Assembly: GCF_025961835.1 (NCBI RefSeq)
Contig: NZ_JAOQOK010000001.1
Location: 2,790,001-2,854,000, forward strand
Length of the DNA stretch: 64,000 nucleotides
Reading direction: 5' to 3'
Source of the DNA: Sphingobium sp. B2D3C
Lineage (GTDB): Bacteria; Pseudomonadota; Alphaproteobacteria; Sphingomonadales; Sphingomonadaceae
Below the pieces are notes generated by a model. That model was not told the DNA's origin and did no database searches. It worked only from the letters and a program-made list of their open reading frames with translations. The translations under genes and the position numbers were made by a program. Positions 44,059 through 54,015 of this stretch are shown piece by piece; the stretch's first letter is position 1; every line of letters starts with the position of its first letter.

Positions 44059-45396
44059 ATGGCCCAGACATTCGACCTGCTGCTGAAGGGCGGCACCGTC
44101 CACCTCCCGAGCGGCCCGGCACGCGTGGACGTGGGCGTCACTGCCGGCAGGATCGCGGCAATCGGCACCAGTCTTGGCGATGCGGGCGAAACGATCGACT
44201 GCGCCGGCCTTGATGTGCTGCCGGGCGTGATCGACAGCCAGGTCCATTTCCGCGAACCCGGGCTGGAGCATAAGGAAGATCTCGAATCGGGCAGCCGGGC
44301 CGCGGTGCTGGGCGGCGTGACCGCCGTGTTCGAGATGCCGAACACCAATCCGAACACGGACACTGCCGAGCGCGTGGCCGACAAGCTCAAGCGCGCCCAT
44401 CACCGCATGTGGTGCGACCATGCCTTTTATGTCGGCGCCACCGGCGACAATGCCGAGCAGCTCGGCGAGCTGGAGCGCATCCCCGGCACGGCAGGCGTCA
44501 AGATCTTCATGGGCGCTTCCACCGGCAGCCTGCTCGTCGCCGAGGACGAGGCCCTCGCGCGGGTGCTCGCCCATGGCCGCCGCCGCGTCGCCGTGCATTG
44601 CGAGGACGAGGCGCGAATGAATGCGCGCAAAGATGAGCGGATCGAGGGCGATCCGGCCAGCCACCCGGTCTGGCGCGACGATGAAAGCGCGATGATGGCC
44701 ACCCGCCGCATCGTGAAGCTGGCGCGCGAAGCCGGGCGCCGCATCCATGTACTGCATGTCACCACGCCGGCCGAACTGGAGTTTCTGAGCCAGCACAAGG
44801 ATGTCGCGACCTGCGAGGTGACGCCCCAGCACCTCACGCTGGCCGGCGAGGATGCCTATCCGCGCCTCGGCACCTATGCGCAGATGAACCCGCCGATACG
44901 CAGCGCCGCGCACCGTGACGGACTGTGGCACTGGGTCGGCCAGGGTGTGCCCGACGTGCTCGGCTCCGACCACGCGCCGCACACCAAGGAAGAGAAGGCC
45001 AAGACCTACCCGGCCAGCCCGAGCGGCATGCCCGGCGTGCAGACTTTAGTGCCGCTGCTCCTCGATCATGTCGCAAACGGCCGCCTGACGCTCCAGCGCT
45101 TTATCGATCTGACCAGCGCCGGGCCGCAGCGCATTTTCGGTCTGGTCGGCAAGGGCCGCATCGCGACCGGCTATGATGCCGACTTCACCGTCGTCGACCT
45201 CAAGGCGCGCTGGACGATGGGCGCGGACTGGATGGCCTCGCGCTGCGGCTGGTCGCCGTTTGAGGGCATGAGCGTGACCGGCCGTCCGATCGGCACCATC
45301 GTGCGCGGCCATCGGGTGATGTGGGACAACCAGCTCGCCAATGAGGCGGTAGGCGAACCGGTGCGCTTCGAGGCGACCGAGTTCCCCGGCCACTGA
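44059..45396 (+). CDS. pyrC: Dihydroorotase (class I type) with altered HxH motif
   Basis: 445 residues, amidohydrolase fold. VLPGVIDSQVHFREPGLEHKEDLESG places Gln61 where most members have the first His of HxH; His63 and the following Arg are kept. Other metal and substrate residues are present: the Lys of VKIFMGASTGSLLV, His of VAVHCEDEARM, HVLHVTTPAELEF and GSDHAPHTKEEK. It should catalyse ring closure of carbamoyl-aspartate in pyrimidine synthesis. The Gln variant seems to recur in alphaproteobacterial homologues, as far as I recall. An allantoinase-like role is less likely. Confidence 0.88.
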   Translation: MAQTFDLLLKGGTVHLPSGPARVDVGVTAGRIAAIGTSLGDAGETIDCAGLDVLPGVIDSQVHFREPGLEHKEDLESGSRAAVLGGVTAVFEMPNTNPNTDTAERVADKLKRAHHRMWCDHAFYVGATGDNAEQLGELERIPGTAGVKIFMGASTGSLLVAEDEALARVLAHGRRRVAVHCEDEARMNARKDERIEGDPASHPVWRDDESAMMATRRIVKLAREAGRRIHVLHVTTPAELEFLSQHKDVATCEVTPQHLTLAGEDAYPRLGTYAQMNPPIRSAAHRDGLWHWVGQGVPDVLGSDHAPHTKEEKAKTYPASPSGMPGVQTLVPLLLDHVANGRLTLQRFIDLTSAGPQRIFGLVGKGRIATGYDADFTVVDLKARWTMGADWMASRCGWSPFEGMSVTGRPIGTIVRGHRVMWDNQLANEAVGEPVRFEATEFPGH

Positions 45397-45425
45397 GGCA
45401 AAGGCAAAAGGGGGAAGGCGGGGCG

Positions 45426-46178
45426 ATGGCGACAACGCGGAGCACCACGAGACGCAAGGCGCCCCGGCGCAAGGGCCTGGGCTTTCCCGGCAATCCCACC
45501 AGCCTGCCGGGCAAGCTGTTCCGCTGGCTGCTGATGCTCATCCTCGCCTTCATCGGCATCTCGTTGCTGCAGGTGCTGGTCTATAAAGTCGTGCCGGTGC
45601 CGGTGACGATCACCATGCTGATGGACAAGAACGGCATCACCAAGGACTGGACGCCGCTGTCGGACATCGATCCGGACATGCCGCGTGCCGCCATTGCGGG
45701 CGAGGACGCCAAATTCTGCCAGCATCACGGCTTCGACACCGATGCCATCCGGCAGGCCATGCAACAGAACGCACGCGGCGGGCGCATTCGCGGTGGTTCC
45801 ACGATCAGCCAGCAGACCGCAAAGAACGTGTTTCTCTGGCAGGGCGGCGGCTTCTTCCGCAAAGGGCTGGAGGCCTGGTACACGGTGCTGATCGAAGCGA
45901 TCTGGGGCAAGCGCCGGATCATGGAAGTCTATCTCAACGTCGCCGAGACGGGCATCGGCACCTATGGCGTGCAGGCCGGCGCAGTCCGCTACTTCAACCA
46001 CGGCGCCGACAAGATGAGCCGCACCGAGGCCGCCCGCATCGCGGCGGTCCTCCCCCTGCCCAAAAAGCGCGGCGCCATCGCCCCCACCGGCTTCACCCGC
46101 CGCCACGGCAACAACATCGCCCGCTGGATCGGCCATGTGAAAGCCGACGGACTGGATGCCTGCCTGGATCTGACCTGA
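45426..46178 (+). CDS. mtgA: Monofunctional biosynthetic peptidoglycan transglycosylase
   Basis: 250 residues. An N-terminal basic stretch and one membrane helix (WLLMLILAFIGISLLQVLVYK) are followed by a GT51 domain. IAGEDAKFCQHHGFDTDAIRQ holds the catalytic Glu, and GGSTISQQTAKNVFLWQG, RRIMEVYLNVAETGIGTYG are the remaining GT51 motifs. It extends glycan strands from lipid II without a transpeptidase domain. It is 29 nt after pyrC, with a GGGGAAGG-rich ribosome site, so cotranscription is likely. Confidence 0.96.
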   Translation: MATTRSTTRRKAPRRKGLGFPGNPTSLPGKLFRWLLMLILAFIGISLLQVLVYKVVPVPVTITMLMDKNGITKDWTPLSDIDPDMPRAAIAGEDAKFCQHHGFDTDAIRQAMQQNARGGRIRGGSTISQQTAKNVFLWQGGGFFRKGLEAWYTVLIEAIWGKRRIMEVYLNVAETGIGTYGVQAGAVRYFNHGADKMSRTEAARIAAVLPLPKKRGAIAPTGFTRRHGNNIARWIGHVKADGLDACLDLT

Positions 46179-46238
46179 TCGGGCACAAGCAGAGCCCGTT
46201 TGCGGGGTCAGAAGATTTTGCAAACAAGTCGGACAACA

Positions 46239-46272
46239 AAAAGGGCGGAGGCATCGCTGCCCCCGCCCTTTT
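46239..46272. terminator. Bidirectional intrinsic terminator
   Basis: AAAAGGGCGG (46239-46248) pairs with CCGCCCTTTT (46263-46272) across a 14-nt loop. A T-run follows on both strands. It lies between the converging ends of mtgA and the large TonB receptor. Confidence 0.85.
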
Positions 46273-46292
46273 CGATCTTTATCCCGCGCCGA

Positions 46293-49200
46293 TCAGAAGC
46301 TGAAGCGTGCGCCCAGACGGATCGCGTACAACGACGATCCGTTTGTCGTCACCAGTTCGTCCGCCAGCACAGTGTCGCTACTCGGCTGCTCATATTTGTA
46401 CTGAGCACAGCTGTTGGCGCCCACTGCCACGCAGCTCACCTTCGCAACGGTCTTGCGGAAGGGGAAGCTCGACCGAAGCTGCTGGCCCCATTTGTGGTTG
46501 AGCAGGTTCGTGAAGTTCTCGATGTCCGCGAACAGCGCGAAGCGCGTGCCCAGCGGCAGCGGCAGTTCCTGCTCCACATGAAGGTCGATGCGCGTGAACG
46601 CCTTCGAGCGGAAGGCATTGCGCGGCGCAACCTGCCCGCGATAGCCTGCCAGCCCAGAGGACTGGACGATGCTGTCGATCCGCGTTGCCGTCGCCGCACT
46701 ATCATAGATGACCTTCGGGTCGTTCACGCCGGTCGGCACGTAGAAGAGATAGCGCTGTGCACTGCCGGCCGTGCCGAACACACCCGAGCGGCCGCCCGAG
46801 AGATCCTGCATCGTGTAGCTGTACCTGGCACCGGCACGGGTCGAGCCGAACAGGTCGATACGCGTCTTGTAATCCCCGAAGAACGCGCGCTCGAACGAAG
46901 CATTGTAGCGGAAGGCCCAAGTCACTTCGTCGTTCGAATGGCCGGGCCCGCTCAGATTGGCGTCATAAGCGGCGGTATTGCCGTAGATCGAGCTTGCCTG
47001 AGATGACGTGAGCGAGGTGTCGTCACGCACGTCCTGCCGGGTATAGGCCCCGCCCAGCGTCAGGCCCCAGTCCCAGCTCTTCTCGGCGCGCAGGACGCCG
47101 ATCCAGCCGCGACCATAATCGGTGTTGGTCAGGAGCAGGTCCTGGCCGGTATCGTTCGCGTTGCCGATCTTGCTGGTGTAGCGCTGACGGCCGTCCGGCG
47201 TGAGCGAGCCTGCAACGGGGATCGACCGCAGATCGATGACCTTCACCTGCGAACGCACTTTCGAATACAGCACATCGGCGCCGAAGCGCCAGCCGTCGCC
47301 GAGCGGACCCAGATCGGCCTCATAGTCCGCCGACAAGGTCGCGCGGAATTGGTTGGGCGCCTTGAAGTTCGGATCGATCGCATTGATCGACGTGGTCGCG
47401 TTCGGGTTCGCAGACAGACCGTTGGCTGCGGCGACCACCGCAGTGTTGGCAGCAGCGGGAATGTTTGTGAACGACGGGTTGTTGAGGATGGAGGACGCGT
47501 TTGCGCTGTTGGCGCCGCTCGCGGAACCGTTAAGCTGGTATATGCCGCCGTCCGTCTGGCGCGCCGTGATCGATGTGTTGATCACCCCGGTGTTGGAGAA
47601 GGAGTTGCCGATATAAACGTCCGGCGATCCGCCACCAAAGATGCCGCCACCACCGCGAATGGTGAGGCGCGGCGTTGCCTTGTAGGTGAAGCCAAGGCGG
47701 GGCTGCAGCAGGTCGATGCCACTGATGTTGCTGTTATTCGAGAAGCCGTAGCGCGGGTAGAAGTTGGGGTTTACCGCCGCAGTGCTCTTCATCCCGAACA
47801 CATCCCAGCGCAGACCGACGCCGACCGAGAGCGTCTCGTTCACGCGCCAATCGTCCTGCAAGCCGAACGTGTACACATTGTAGGAGAAGCTGGCGGCGGC
47901 ATCCGCGGGGTTAAGCGAAGCCGCGTTGTTGTAGCTGAAGCTCTGCGCCGTGCCGGCCTGGAAGTCGGCGATCGAGTCGAAATAATAGGTGCCCGCCGAC
48001 GGATTGACGAACATGTTGAAGGACTTGGTGTGATTCCATTCCGCAAGAGCGCGGAGGTTGTGGTCGCCAGCCTTCAGCTTGGCGGAAACGGACCCGCCCC
48101 AGCTCTTGATGTTCAGCACATTCGACTGGCTCGGGCCGCCGGCACCCAGGACGAACTGCGGCGTCCCAGTGGGGCACACGATGCTGGCCGCGGTCGTGGT
48201 AGCGCCATTCGTCGTGCGATCCGAGGTTGGCGCCGCGCAGACGGACATCTGGGCGCTGCGGCCCATCAGAGGGAACTGGCCGCTGTCATAGGTCTTGTAG
48301 AGCGCGCGGGTCTCAGTGGAGAAGCTATCCGACCAGTCGGCATTCCAGGCCAGAATACCGGCCTTCAGTTCGTTCGGCTTGCGATAGGCGTTGGATTCAA
48401 GGCCCAGATCGCGGGTGCCGGTGGTCGTGCTGACGTTCAACTCATCCTTGGTATAAAGACCGGTCAGCGAGACGCGCTGCGTTTCGGAAAGGTTGGCGTC
48501 CAGCTTGCCGACGATCCGGTCGTCCTTGTCGCCATCGGTGCGGAGCAGGCCGCCGGCGTCGTAGTTGTAACGGCTCTGAGCGATGCCCACGATCTGCTGC
48601 AGGGCAGCGTTCGTCGCGCCGATGACCGGCGTACCGGCATTGTCTTCCTGCGTACCGAAGGCCACCGGACGGGCAGCGCGCACGCGCTCGGCGGAGACCA
48701 TGAAGAACAGCTTGTCCTTGATGATCGGCCCCGAGAGGGTTGCACCGAAGTCCTTGCTGGTGAAATCGGGCTGCGTGACGCGTCCGGCGGTGTTGAGGAT
48801 ATAGGGCTTGGTGCGCTTCCCGGTCAGCTCGTCCGAGCTGAAGGTGAAGAAGGCCGTGCCGTGGAATTCGTTGGTGCCCGACTTGAGGATCGCGTTCGAA
48901 ACGCCGCCCTGGAAGAAGCCTTCGCGGATATCATAAGGCGCAACCTTGGTTTCGAACTGCCCGATGGAATCGAGCGGAACCGGACCACGACGTGACGGCA
49001 GCGCGTCCGGGTTGAGGCCGAAGCTGTCGGTGACCGGAACGCCGTCCACGGTGAAGCGGTTGAAGCGGGGATTCTGGCCCGCGAACGAAACCTGGCGGCC
49101 CGTCGTCTGGCTGGTGTCGAGCGTCGCAAACGGGTCGCGCGCCGCAATGTCGCGGATGTCGCGATTGACCGAAGCGATCTTGCCGATCTGCTCAGCGGTC

Positions 49201-49616
49201 ATGACCATGGCGGGGCCCTGTGACACGTTGCCCGCGCCGCGGATGGCCGATGCCGTCACGACGATGGCGTCGCCTGAGGCCATCTCAATCGGCAGCGTGA
49301 AGGACTGGCCAACGACCGTGTACACGTCTGTCACGCGAACATCTTCGAAGCCGGATGCGGCGACCTCAACCGTGTAAGGCCCACCAATGCGCAGGCCGCT
49401 GGTCGAAAAGCTGCCGTCGGCGCCCGTCGTGGTGCGCGAGACGGTGCCCGAGGGGACGTGCGTCACGGTGACGGCGGCGCCGGCGACCGGCGCGCCTTCC
49501 GCCGTGACCGTACCGCGCACGGAAGAGGTGGTTTCCTGCGCATGGGCAGGGCTGAGCGCCACGCAGGTGGCGATGCTCGCGGCCGAGGCAGCGAGGAAGA
49601 AGCGGAAGTTGCGCAT
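46293..49616 (-). CDS. Oar-like TonB-dependent receptor with carboxypeptidase-type domain
   Basis: 1107 residues. The signal peptide is FFLAASAASIATCVALSPAHAQ. A CarboxypepD_reg-like beta domain (about 30-110: VRGTVTAEGAPVAGAAVTVT, GSFSTSGLRIGGPYTVEVAA) precedes the plug (SAIRGAGNVSQGPAMVMTAE, RFNRFTVDGVPVTDSFGLN) and a large barrel ending SLYAIRLGARFSF. Oar-type receptors are linked to protein or large-substrate uptake and, in Myxococcus, to signalling. No adjacent substrate-specific gene is present, so the ligand is unknown. The terminator at 46239-46272 ends the transcript. Confidence 0.94.
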   Translation of the reverse strand: MRNFRFFLAASAASIATCVALSPAHAQETTSSVRGTVTAEGAPVAGAAVTVTHVPSGTVSRTTTGADGSFSTSGLRIGGPYTVEVAASGFEDVRVTDVYTVVGQSFTLPIEMASGDAIVVTASAIRGAGNVSQGPAMVMTAEQIGKIASVNRDIRDIAARDPFATLDTSQTTGRQVSFAGQNPRFNRFTVDGVPVTDSFGLNPDALPSRRGPVPLDSIGQFETKVAPYDIREGFFQGGVSNAILKSGTNEFHGTAFFTFSSDELTGKRTKPYILNTAGRVTQPDFTSKDFGATLSGPIIKDKLFFMVSAERVRAARPVAFGTQEDNAGTPVIGATNAALQQIVGIAQSRYNYDAGGLLRTDGDKDDRIVGKLDANLSETQRVSLTGLYTKDELNVSTTTGTRDLGLESNAYRKPNELKAGILAWNADWSDSFSTETRALYKTYDSGQFPLMGRSAQMSVCAAPTSDRTTNGATTTAASIVCPTGTPQFVLGAGGPSQSNVLNIKSWGGSVSAKLKAGDHNLRALAEWNHTKSFNMFVNPSAGTYYFDSIADFQAGTAQSFSYNNAASLNPADAAASFSYNVYTFGLQDDWRVNETLSVGVGLRWDVFGMKSTAAVNPNFYPRYGFSNNSNISGIDLLQPRLGFTYKATPRLTIRGGGGIFGGGSPDVYIGNSFSNTGVINTSITARQTDGGIYQLNGSASGANSANASSILNNPSFTNIPAAANTAVVAAANGLSANPNATTSINAIDPNFKAPNQFRATLSADYEADLGPLGDGWRFGADVLYSKVRSQVKVIDLRSIPVAGSLTPDGRQRYTSKIGNANDTGQDLLLTNTDYGRGWIGVLRAEKSWDWGLTLGGAYTRQDVRDDTSLTSSQASSIYGNTAAYDANLSGPGHSNDEVTWAFRYNASFERAFFGDYKTRIDLFGSTRAGARYSYTMQDLSGGRSGVFGTAGSAQRYLFYVPTGVNDPKVIYDSAATATRIDSIVQSSGLAGYRGQVAPRNAFRSKAFTRIDLHVEQELPLPLGTRFALFADIENFTNLLNHKWGQQLRSSFPFRKTVAKVSCVAVGANSCAQYKYEQPSSDTVLADELVTTNGSSLYAIRLGARFSF

Positions 49617-49994
49617 CGAAGATCCCCTTTAGATCATCACGAAAACTGGTCTTGAGCCGTCCTGATCACGGCTGCCTTCACCCCTCTGGGCTCGGACACA
49701 TCCTCTCGCCTGGTCTGCGATCTTTATGTCATCGCCCGTGTCTGTCGGACGTGACTCAATTATGACGATGGCGGGTTCATACTGGCGACCTGCCCAGTCT
49801 CGCCATTGCGAAATGAGCGGTATGTATCCGGAAAAAGGAGGAAAATTCTCGAAGTCGCTCCTAATTCGGCAATAAAATCGCGCGATATCAATGACATATT
49901 GTGCAGTGCGGCATCCATGCAACGCTCGCGCAGAATCTTGCCATAAGATGAACGGATCGCCGGCCCGATCGACCGTCTGGGCTGCCGGCGGGGC
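49617..49994 (-). promoter_or_regulatory. Upstream region of Oar-like receptor
   Basis: A 378-nt gap, AT-richer than the neighbours around 49800-49910, holds the presumed receptor promoter and the end of the PAP2 gene unit. No cobalamin riboswitch signature or other RNA fold is apparent. No open frame with a ribosome site and family match is present. Confidence 0.4.
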
Positions 49995-50657
49995 TCAGTC
50001 GCGCGAGATGACCGGCCGCTGCAGAAGCGGACGCCATAAGGGCAGGATGAAAAACACGAGCAGCAGCCAGATCAGGCCGACCGCCCAACCGCCCGCCACA
50101 TCGCTGGGCCAATGCACGCCGAGCCACACCCGGCTGGCCCCCGTGGCGAGAATCATCGCCGCGCAGATCCCTGTCACCACCCGGCTCCGCGCCAGCAGCG
50201 CGATGGCGCCATAGAGCGCCATGGCGCCGGCGGCGTGCCCGCTGGGAAAGCTGGTGCCCACAGTCTCGACGAGGCTGGGGAGCATATCGGGGGAGAGCAT
50301 CATCGGGCGCGGCGCATTGAAGCCGAGCTTCACCACCCCGATGACGAGCGCGGTCCCCACGCCCGCGACCAGCAGCGGGATCAGGCGTTCGGGATGCCCC
50401 AGCTTGATGAAGACCAGCCCCACCGCCAGCACGATCAACGTGCGACCGCCGACCGCGCCCAGCCGGTCGAGCGCCACCGCGCCATGCGTCACAAGCCCCG
50501 CACCGCGCACGCCGTGCAGCTTGCCCGCCAGCCCCATCAGCCGCTCATCGATAGACGCGAACAGGCCGGTGGGCTGGAGGAAGCCGATGGCCGCGACCAG
50601 CAACGCCAGACTGAGCGCAAAACTGAGCGCGACGCCCGGAGTTGGCAGTCGCCGCAT
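49995..50657 (-). CDS. PAP2-family phosphatase, membrane
   Basis: 220 residues with about six membrane segments. The three PAP2 motifs are intact: KLGFNAPRP, SFPSGHAAG and SRVWLGVHWPSDVAGG (catalytic His pair). Such enzymes dephosphorylate lipid phosphates such as undecaprenyl diphosphate or phosphatidic acid at the outer face of the membrane. It lies 11 nt after the lpdA stop on the same strand and probably reads through from it. Undecaprenyl recycling is the most common role. Confidence 0.92.
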   Translation of the reverse strand: MRRLPTPGVALSFALSLALLVAAIGFLQPTGLFASIDERLMGLAGKLHGVRGAGLVTHGAVALDRLGAVGGRTLIVLAVGLVFIKLGHPERLIPLLVAGVGTALVIGVVKLGFNAPRPMMLSPDMLPSLVETVGTSFPSGHAAGAMALYGAIALLARSRVVTGICAAMILATGASRVWLGVHWPSDVAGGWAVGLIWLLLVFFILPLWRPLLQRPVISRD

Positions 50658-50668
50658 CCGCCTTTGGA

Positions 50669-52096
50669 TCAGATGTGGAGCGCCCGCCCATAAGCGGCCA
50701 GCACGCTCTCGTGCATGGATTCGCTGATGGTCGGGTGCGGGAAGACCGTCTGCATGAAGTCCTGCTCCACCAGCTCGGCCGTCTTGCCGATGGTGTAACC
50801 CTGGATCATCTCGGTCACCTCAGCGCCGACCATATGCGCGCCGAGCAGCTCACCGGTCTTGGCGTCGAACACCGTCTTCACGAAGCCTTCCGCCTCGCCG
50901 AGCGCGATCGCCTTGCCATTGCCGATGAACGGGAAGGTGCCGACCTTCACGGTGTAGCCCGCATCCTTCGCCTTCGCCTCGGTCAGGCCCACCGAGGCGA
51001 CCTGCGGCTGGCAATAGGTGCAGCCCGGAATGTTGAGCGGGTCCATCTCATGCGGGTGGACATCCTTGTTGCCCAGCGCCTGCGCAATCGCCTCGGCGGC
51101 GGTCACGCCCTCATGGCTGGCCTTGTGCGCCAGCCATGGCGGCGCGGTGACATCGCCGATCGCCCAGATGCCATCGACGCCGGTGCGGCACAGGCCATCG
51201 GTCTTGATATGGCCGCGCTCCAGCGTGACGCCCAGCGCCTCTAGCCCGATATTCTCGGTGTTCGGGACGATGCCGATGGCGACGATGCAATGGCTGAACT
51301 CGCTGGTCTCGCTCTTGCCATCCCTGCCCTTGATGGCGGCGGTAACGCCCTTGTCGCTGGCCTTGAGGCTCTCCAGCGAGGCGCCGGTGACGATCTTCAT
51401 GCCACGCTTCACCAGCTGCTTTTCAAGGAACGCCGAAACGTCCTTGTCCTCGACGGGTACGATGCGATCCATCATCTCGACCACGGTCACGTCAGCGCCC
51501 ATGTCGTTATAGAAGCTCGCGAACTCGATGCCGATGGCGCCCGAGCCGATGACCAGCAGCTTGCCCGGCATTTCCGGCGGGGTCATCGCGGTGCGATAGG
51601 TCCAGATGCGCTTGCCGTCCGCCGGCGCGAACGGCAGGTCGCGTGCCCGCGCGCCGGTCGCCACGATGATGTGCTTGGCCGCCAGATCGGTCTTCTTGCC
51701 GTCCTTGTCGGTGACCGAGAGCTTGCCTTTGCCGGTGATCGTACCCGTGCCGATGTGCACGGCGACCTTGTTCTTCTTCATCAGGTGCGTGACGCCGGCA
51801 TTGAGCTGCTTGGCGACACCGCGCGAGCGCTTCACCACCGCCTCAATGTCCGCGCTGATCTTCTCGGCGGCCAGGCCATAATCCTTGGCGTGGCTCATAT
51901 AATGGAAGATCTCGGCCGAGCGCAGCAGCGCCTTGGTCGGGATGCAGCCCCAGTTAAGGCAGATACCGCCGAGCAGCTCGCGCTCCACAATGGCCGTCTT
52001 GAGGCCAAGCTGGCTCGCGCGGATCGCCGCGACATAGCCGCCGGGGCCGGAACCGAGAACGATGACGTCATAGGATTCAGACACGAAATGCTCCAT
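50669..52096 (-). CDS. lpdA: Dihydrolipoyl dehydrogenase (E3)
   Basis: 475 residues. The FAD motif VIVLGSGPGGYVAAIRASQLG is near the N-terminus, with the redox disulfide in GGICLNWGCIPTKALL. The NAD motif LLVIGSGAIGIEFASFYNDMG and the C-terminal HPTISE His-Glu catalytic motif are present. It reoxidises lipoamide of 2-oxo acid dehydrogenases with NAD+. It is downstream of pdhC and a thioesterase on the same strand, which ties it to pyruvate dehydrogenase, although E1 is not here. Confidence 0.95.
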   Translation of the reverse strand: MEHFVSESYDVIVLGSGPGGYVAAIRASQLGLKTAIVERELLGGICLNWGCIPTKALLRSAEIFHYMSHAKDYGLAAEKISADIEAVVKRSRGVAKQLNAGVTHLMKKNKVAVHIGTGTITGKGKLSVTDKDGKKTDLAAKHIIVATGARARDLPFAPADGKRIWTYRTAMTPPEMPGKLLVIGSGAIGIEFASFYNDMGADVTVVEMMDRIVPVEDKDVSAFLEKQLVKRGMKIVTGASLESLKASDKGVTAAIKGRDGKSETSEFSHCIVAIGIVPNTENIGLEALGVTLERGHIKTDGLCRTGVDGIWAIGDVTAPPWLAHKASHEGVTAAEAIAQALGNKDVHPHEMDPLNIPGCTYCQPQVASVGLTEAKAKDAGYTVKVGTFPFIGNGKAIALGEAEGFVKTVFDAKTGELLGAHMVGAEVTEMIQGYTIGKTAELVEQDFMQTVFPHPTISESMHESVLAAYGRALHI

Positions 52097-52104
52097 CCAT
52101 GATG

Positions 52105-52127
52105 CCCTCTCCCCTTGAGGGAGAGGG
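52105..52127. repeat. Short palindrome between lpdA and thioesterase
   Basis: CCCTCTCCC (52105-52113) and GGGAGAGGG (52119-52127) with a CTTGA loop form a perfect 9-bp stem. It resembles the palindrome at 8083-8115 in composition and may be a member of a dispersed intergenic repeat family. It could also stabilise the polycistronic mRNA. Confidence 0.5.
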
Positions 52128-52150
52128 GTCTAAAATGACCGACTGCGCCT

Positions 52151-52555
52151 TCATTGCGCGTTCGCCAGGGGCGGCACCCTGCGGGGGCGGCGCACTTCGT
52201 CGATGGCGACGAAGATGAACCGGGCCTGCGTGACCTTGTAGGTTTCCTCGCTGTGCCGCGCGCGGCGCCAGGCCTCGACCTCAATGGTCATCGACGTGCT
52301 GCCCACCTTCACGAGCGTCGCGAAGACGGAGACCTCGTCCCCCACCAGCACCGGGCGGTGGAACTGCATGCCTTCCACGGCGATGGTGACAGCCCGGCCC
52401 TTGCTGTGCCGCGAGGCGACAAGCGCCGCCGCCATATCCATCTGGCCCATCAGCCAGCCACCGAAAATGTCCCCATAGGGATTGGCATCCGCCGGCATCG
52501 CGGTGATCCGCGTCGCGGGCGCACCTTCCGGCAGGACATCCTCGTCAGCGGCCAT
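52151..52555 (-). CDS. Acyl-CoA thioesterase, hotdog fold (YciA-like)
   Basis: 134 residues. The hotdog signature of YciA-type enzymes is seen: ANPYGDIFGGWLMGQMDMAAALVASRHSKGRAVTIAVEGM with the catalytic Asp in GGWLMGQMD, then FHRPVLVGDEVSVFATLV. It hydrolyses short to medium acyl-CoA. It lies 7 nt after pdhC and 54 nt before lpdA, so it is part of the same transcript; a link to acetyl-CoA homeostasis is inferred. Confidence 0.92.
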   Translation of the reverse strand: MAADEDVLPEGAPATRITAMPADANPYGDIFGGWLMGQMDMAAALVASRHSKGRAVTIAVEGMQFHRPVLVGDEVSVFATLVKVGSTSMTIEVEAWRRARHSEETYKVTQARFIFVAIDEVRRPRRVPPLANAQ

Positions 52556-52562
52556 GGTGCGC

Positions 52563-53876
52563 TTACGCCACCAGACCCAGCGGCGCCTCTACCAGTTCCT
52601 TGAACACCTTCATCAGCTCCGCACCGTCGGCGCCATCGATGGCGCGATGATCGAAGCTGCCGGTGGCGGACATGACGGTCGCGATGCCGAGCGCGTCGTC
52701 GATCACATAAGGCCGCTTCTCGCCTGCGCCGATCGCCATGATCATCGCCTGCGGCGGATTGATCACTGCCTCGAACTGCTTGATGCCCATCATGCCCATG
52801 TTGGAGAGGCTGGCCGTGCCGCCGGTGAACTCTTCCGGCTTGAGCTTGCCTTCCTTGGCGCGGGTGGCGAGGTCCTTCATCGCGGTCGAGATGGCGGAGA
52901 CGGACTTGGCGCCGGCATCGGTGATGATCGGCGTGATCAGTCCGCCCTCGATGGACACCGCCACCGAGATATCGGCCCGGCTGAACTTGAGCAGCTGGTC
53001 GCCGGCGAACTGCACATTGCACTTGGGTACGGCGATCAGCGCCTTGGCCAGCGCCTTGATGAGCAGATCGTTGACGGAGAGCTTCACGCCCTGCGATTCG
53101 AGCGCCTTGTTGAGATCGCCACGCAGCTTGAGCAGCGCATCGAGGCGCACATCCACGGTGAGGTAGATGTGCGGCACCTGCTGCTTCGATTCGGTGAGGC
53201 GGCGCGCAATGGTCTTGCGCATGTTCGAGAGCTTCTCGACCTCGTGCGGAATGCCGAAATCCTGCGCGGTCGCGGCCACCGGGGCAGGCGCGGCCGGAGC
53301 CGACGCTGCGGGCGCCGCGGACGGGCTCGCGGCGGGCTTGGGCGCGGTGCTGCCGGGCTTCACCCCCTCCAGATCTGCCTTCACGATGCGGCCATTGGGA
53401 CCAGTACCGGAAACCGCAGCCAGATCGATGCCGCTGTTCGTGGCGATGCGGCGGGCAAGCGGGCTCGCCTTGACGCGATCTCCAGAGGAGGCAGCGGCCG
53501 GCGCAGCGGTCGATTTCGCGACTTCCGGCTCCGGCTTGGGGGCGCTGGCGGCTTCCGGCTTCTTCTCCGGAGCGGCATCGGCCTTGGGCGCGGGCTTGGC
53601 GGCAGCCGGAGCATCACCGCTCGGCACGTCCTCGCCTTCCTCGACCAGCACCGCGATGACGGTGCCAACCTTCACATTGTCGGTCCCTTCGGCGACGAGG
53701 ATCTTGCCGACGACCCCTTCGTCCACGGCTTCAAATTCCATGGTGGCCTTGTCGGTCTCGATTTCGGCGAGCAGATCGCCGGACGAGACGGTGTCGCCTT
53801 CCTTCACGAGCCATTTCGAAAGCGTGCCTTCCTCCATGGTCGGCGAGAGGGCGGGCATCTGGATATTGATCGCCAT
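52563..53876 (-). CDS. pdhC: Pyruvate dehydrogenase E2, dihydrolipoyl acetyltransferase
   Basis: 437 residues from the ATG at 53876; upstream in-frame codons lack similarity. One N-terminal lipoyl domain carries the lipoylated Lys in [18 protein letters not shown]. An Ala/Pro-rich linker, the E1/E3-binding domain ([29 protein letters not shown]) and the catalytic core follow, with [17 protein letters not shown] containing the His-Asp active site. It transfers acetyl from lipoamide to CoA. A second lipoyl domain is absent. E1 genes are elsewhere. Confidence 0.96.
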   Translation of the reverse strand: MAINIQMPALSPTMEEGTLSKWLVKEGDTVSSGDLLAEIETDKATMEFEAVDEGVVGKILVAEGTDNVKVGTVIAVLVEEGEDVPSGDAPAAAKPAPKADAAPEKKPEAASAPKPEPEVAKSTAAPAAASSGDRVKASPLARRIATNSGIDLAAVSGTGPNGRIVKADLEGVKPGSTAPKPAASPSAAPAASAPAAPAPVAATAQDFGIPHEVEKLSNMRKTIARRLTESKQQVPHIYLTVDVRLDALLKLRGDLNKALESQGVKLSVNDLLIKALAKALIAVPKCNVQFAGDQLLKFSRADISVAVSIEGGLITPIITDAGAKSVSAISTAMKDLATRAKEGKLKPEEFTGGTASLSNMGMMGIKQFEAVINPPQAMIMAIGAGEKRPYVIDDALGIATVMSATGSFDHRAIDGADGAELMKVFKELVEAPLGLVA

Positions 53877-54015
53877 GGGGGCCAGGCTTTCCTGTTTTTC
53901 GGGTTGGACAATCACCGGCCACCTTCACGCTTTGCCCGTCGGGGTCAAGGCCATCCCTTGCATCCAGACCGAATTTCCCGCACCTACCGAGCCGGTTTCT
54001 TCGGGGGAGCAGGCG

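Noticed and set aside
49617..49994. Cobalamin or other riboswitch before the Oar-like TonB receptor
   Set aside because: None of the conserved B12-box or other riboswitch signatures could be found on the minus strand.
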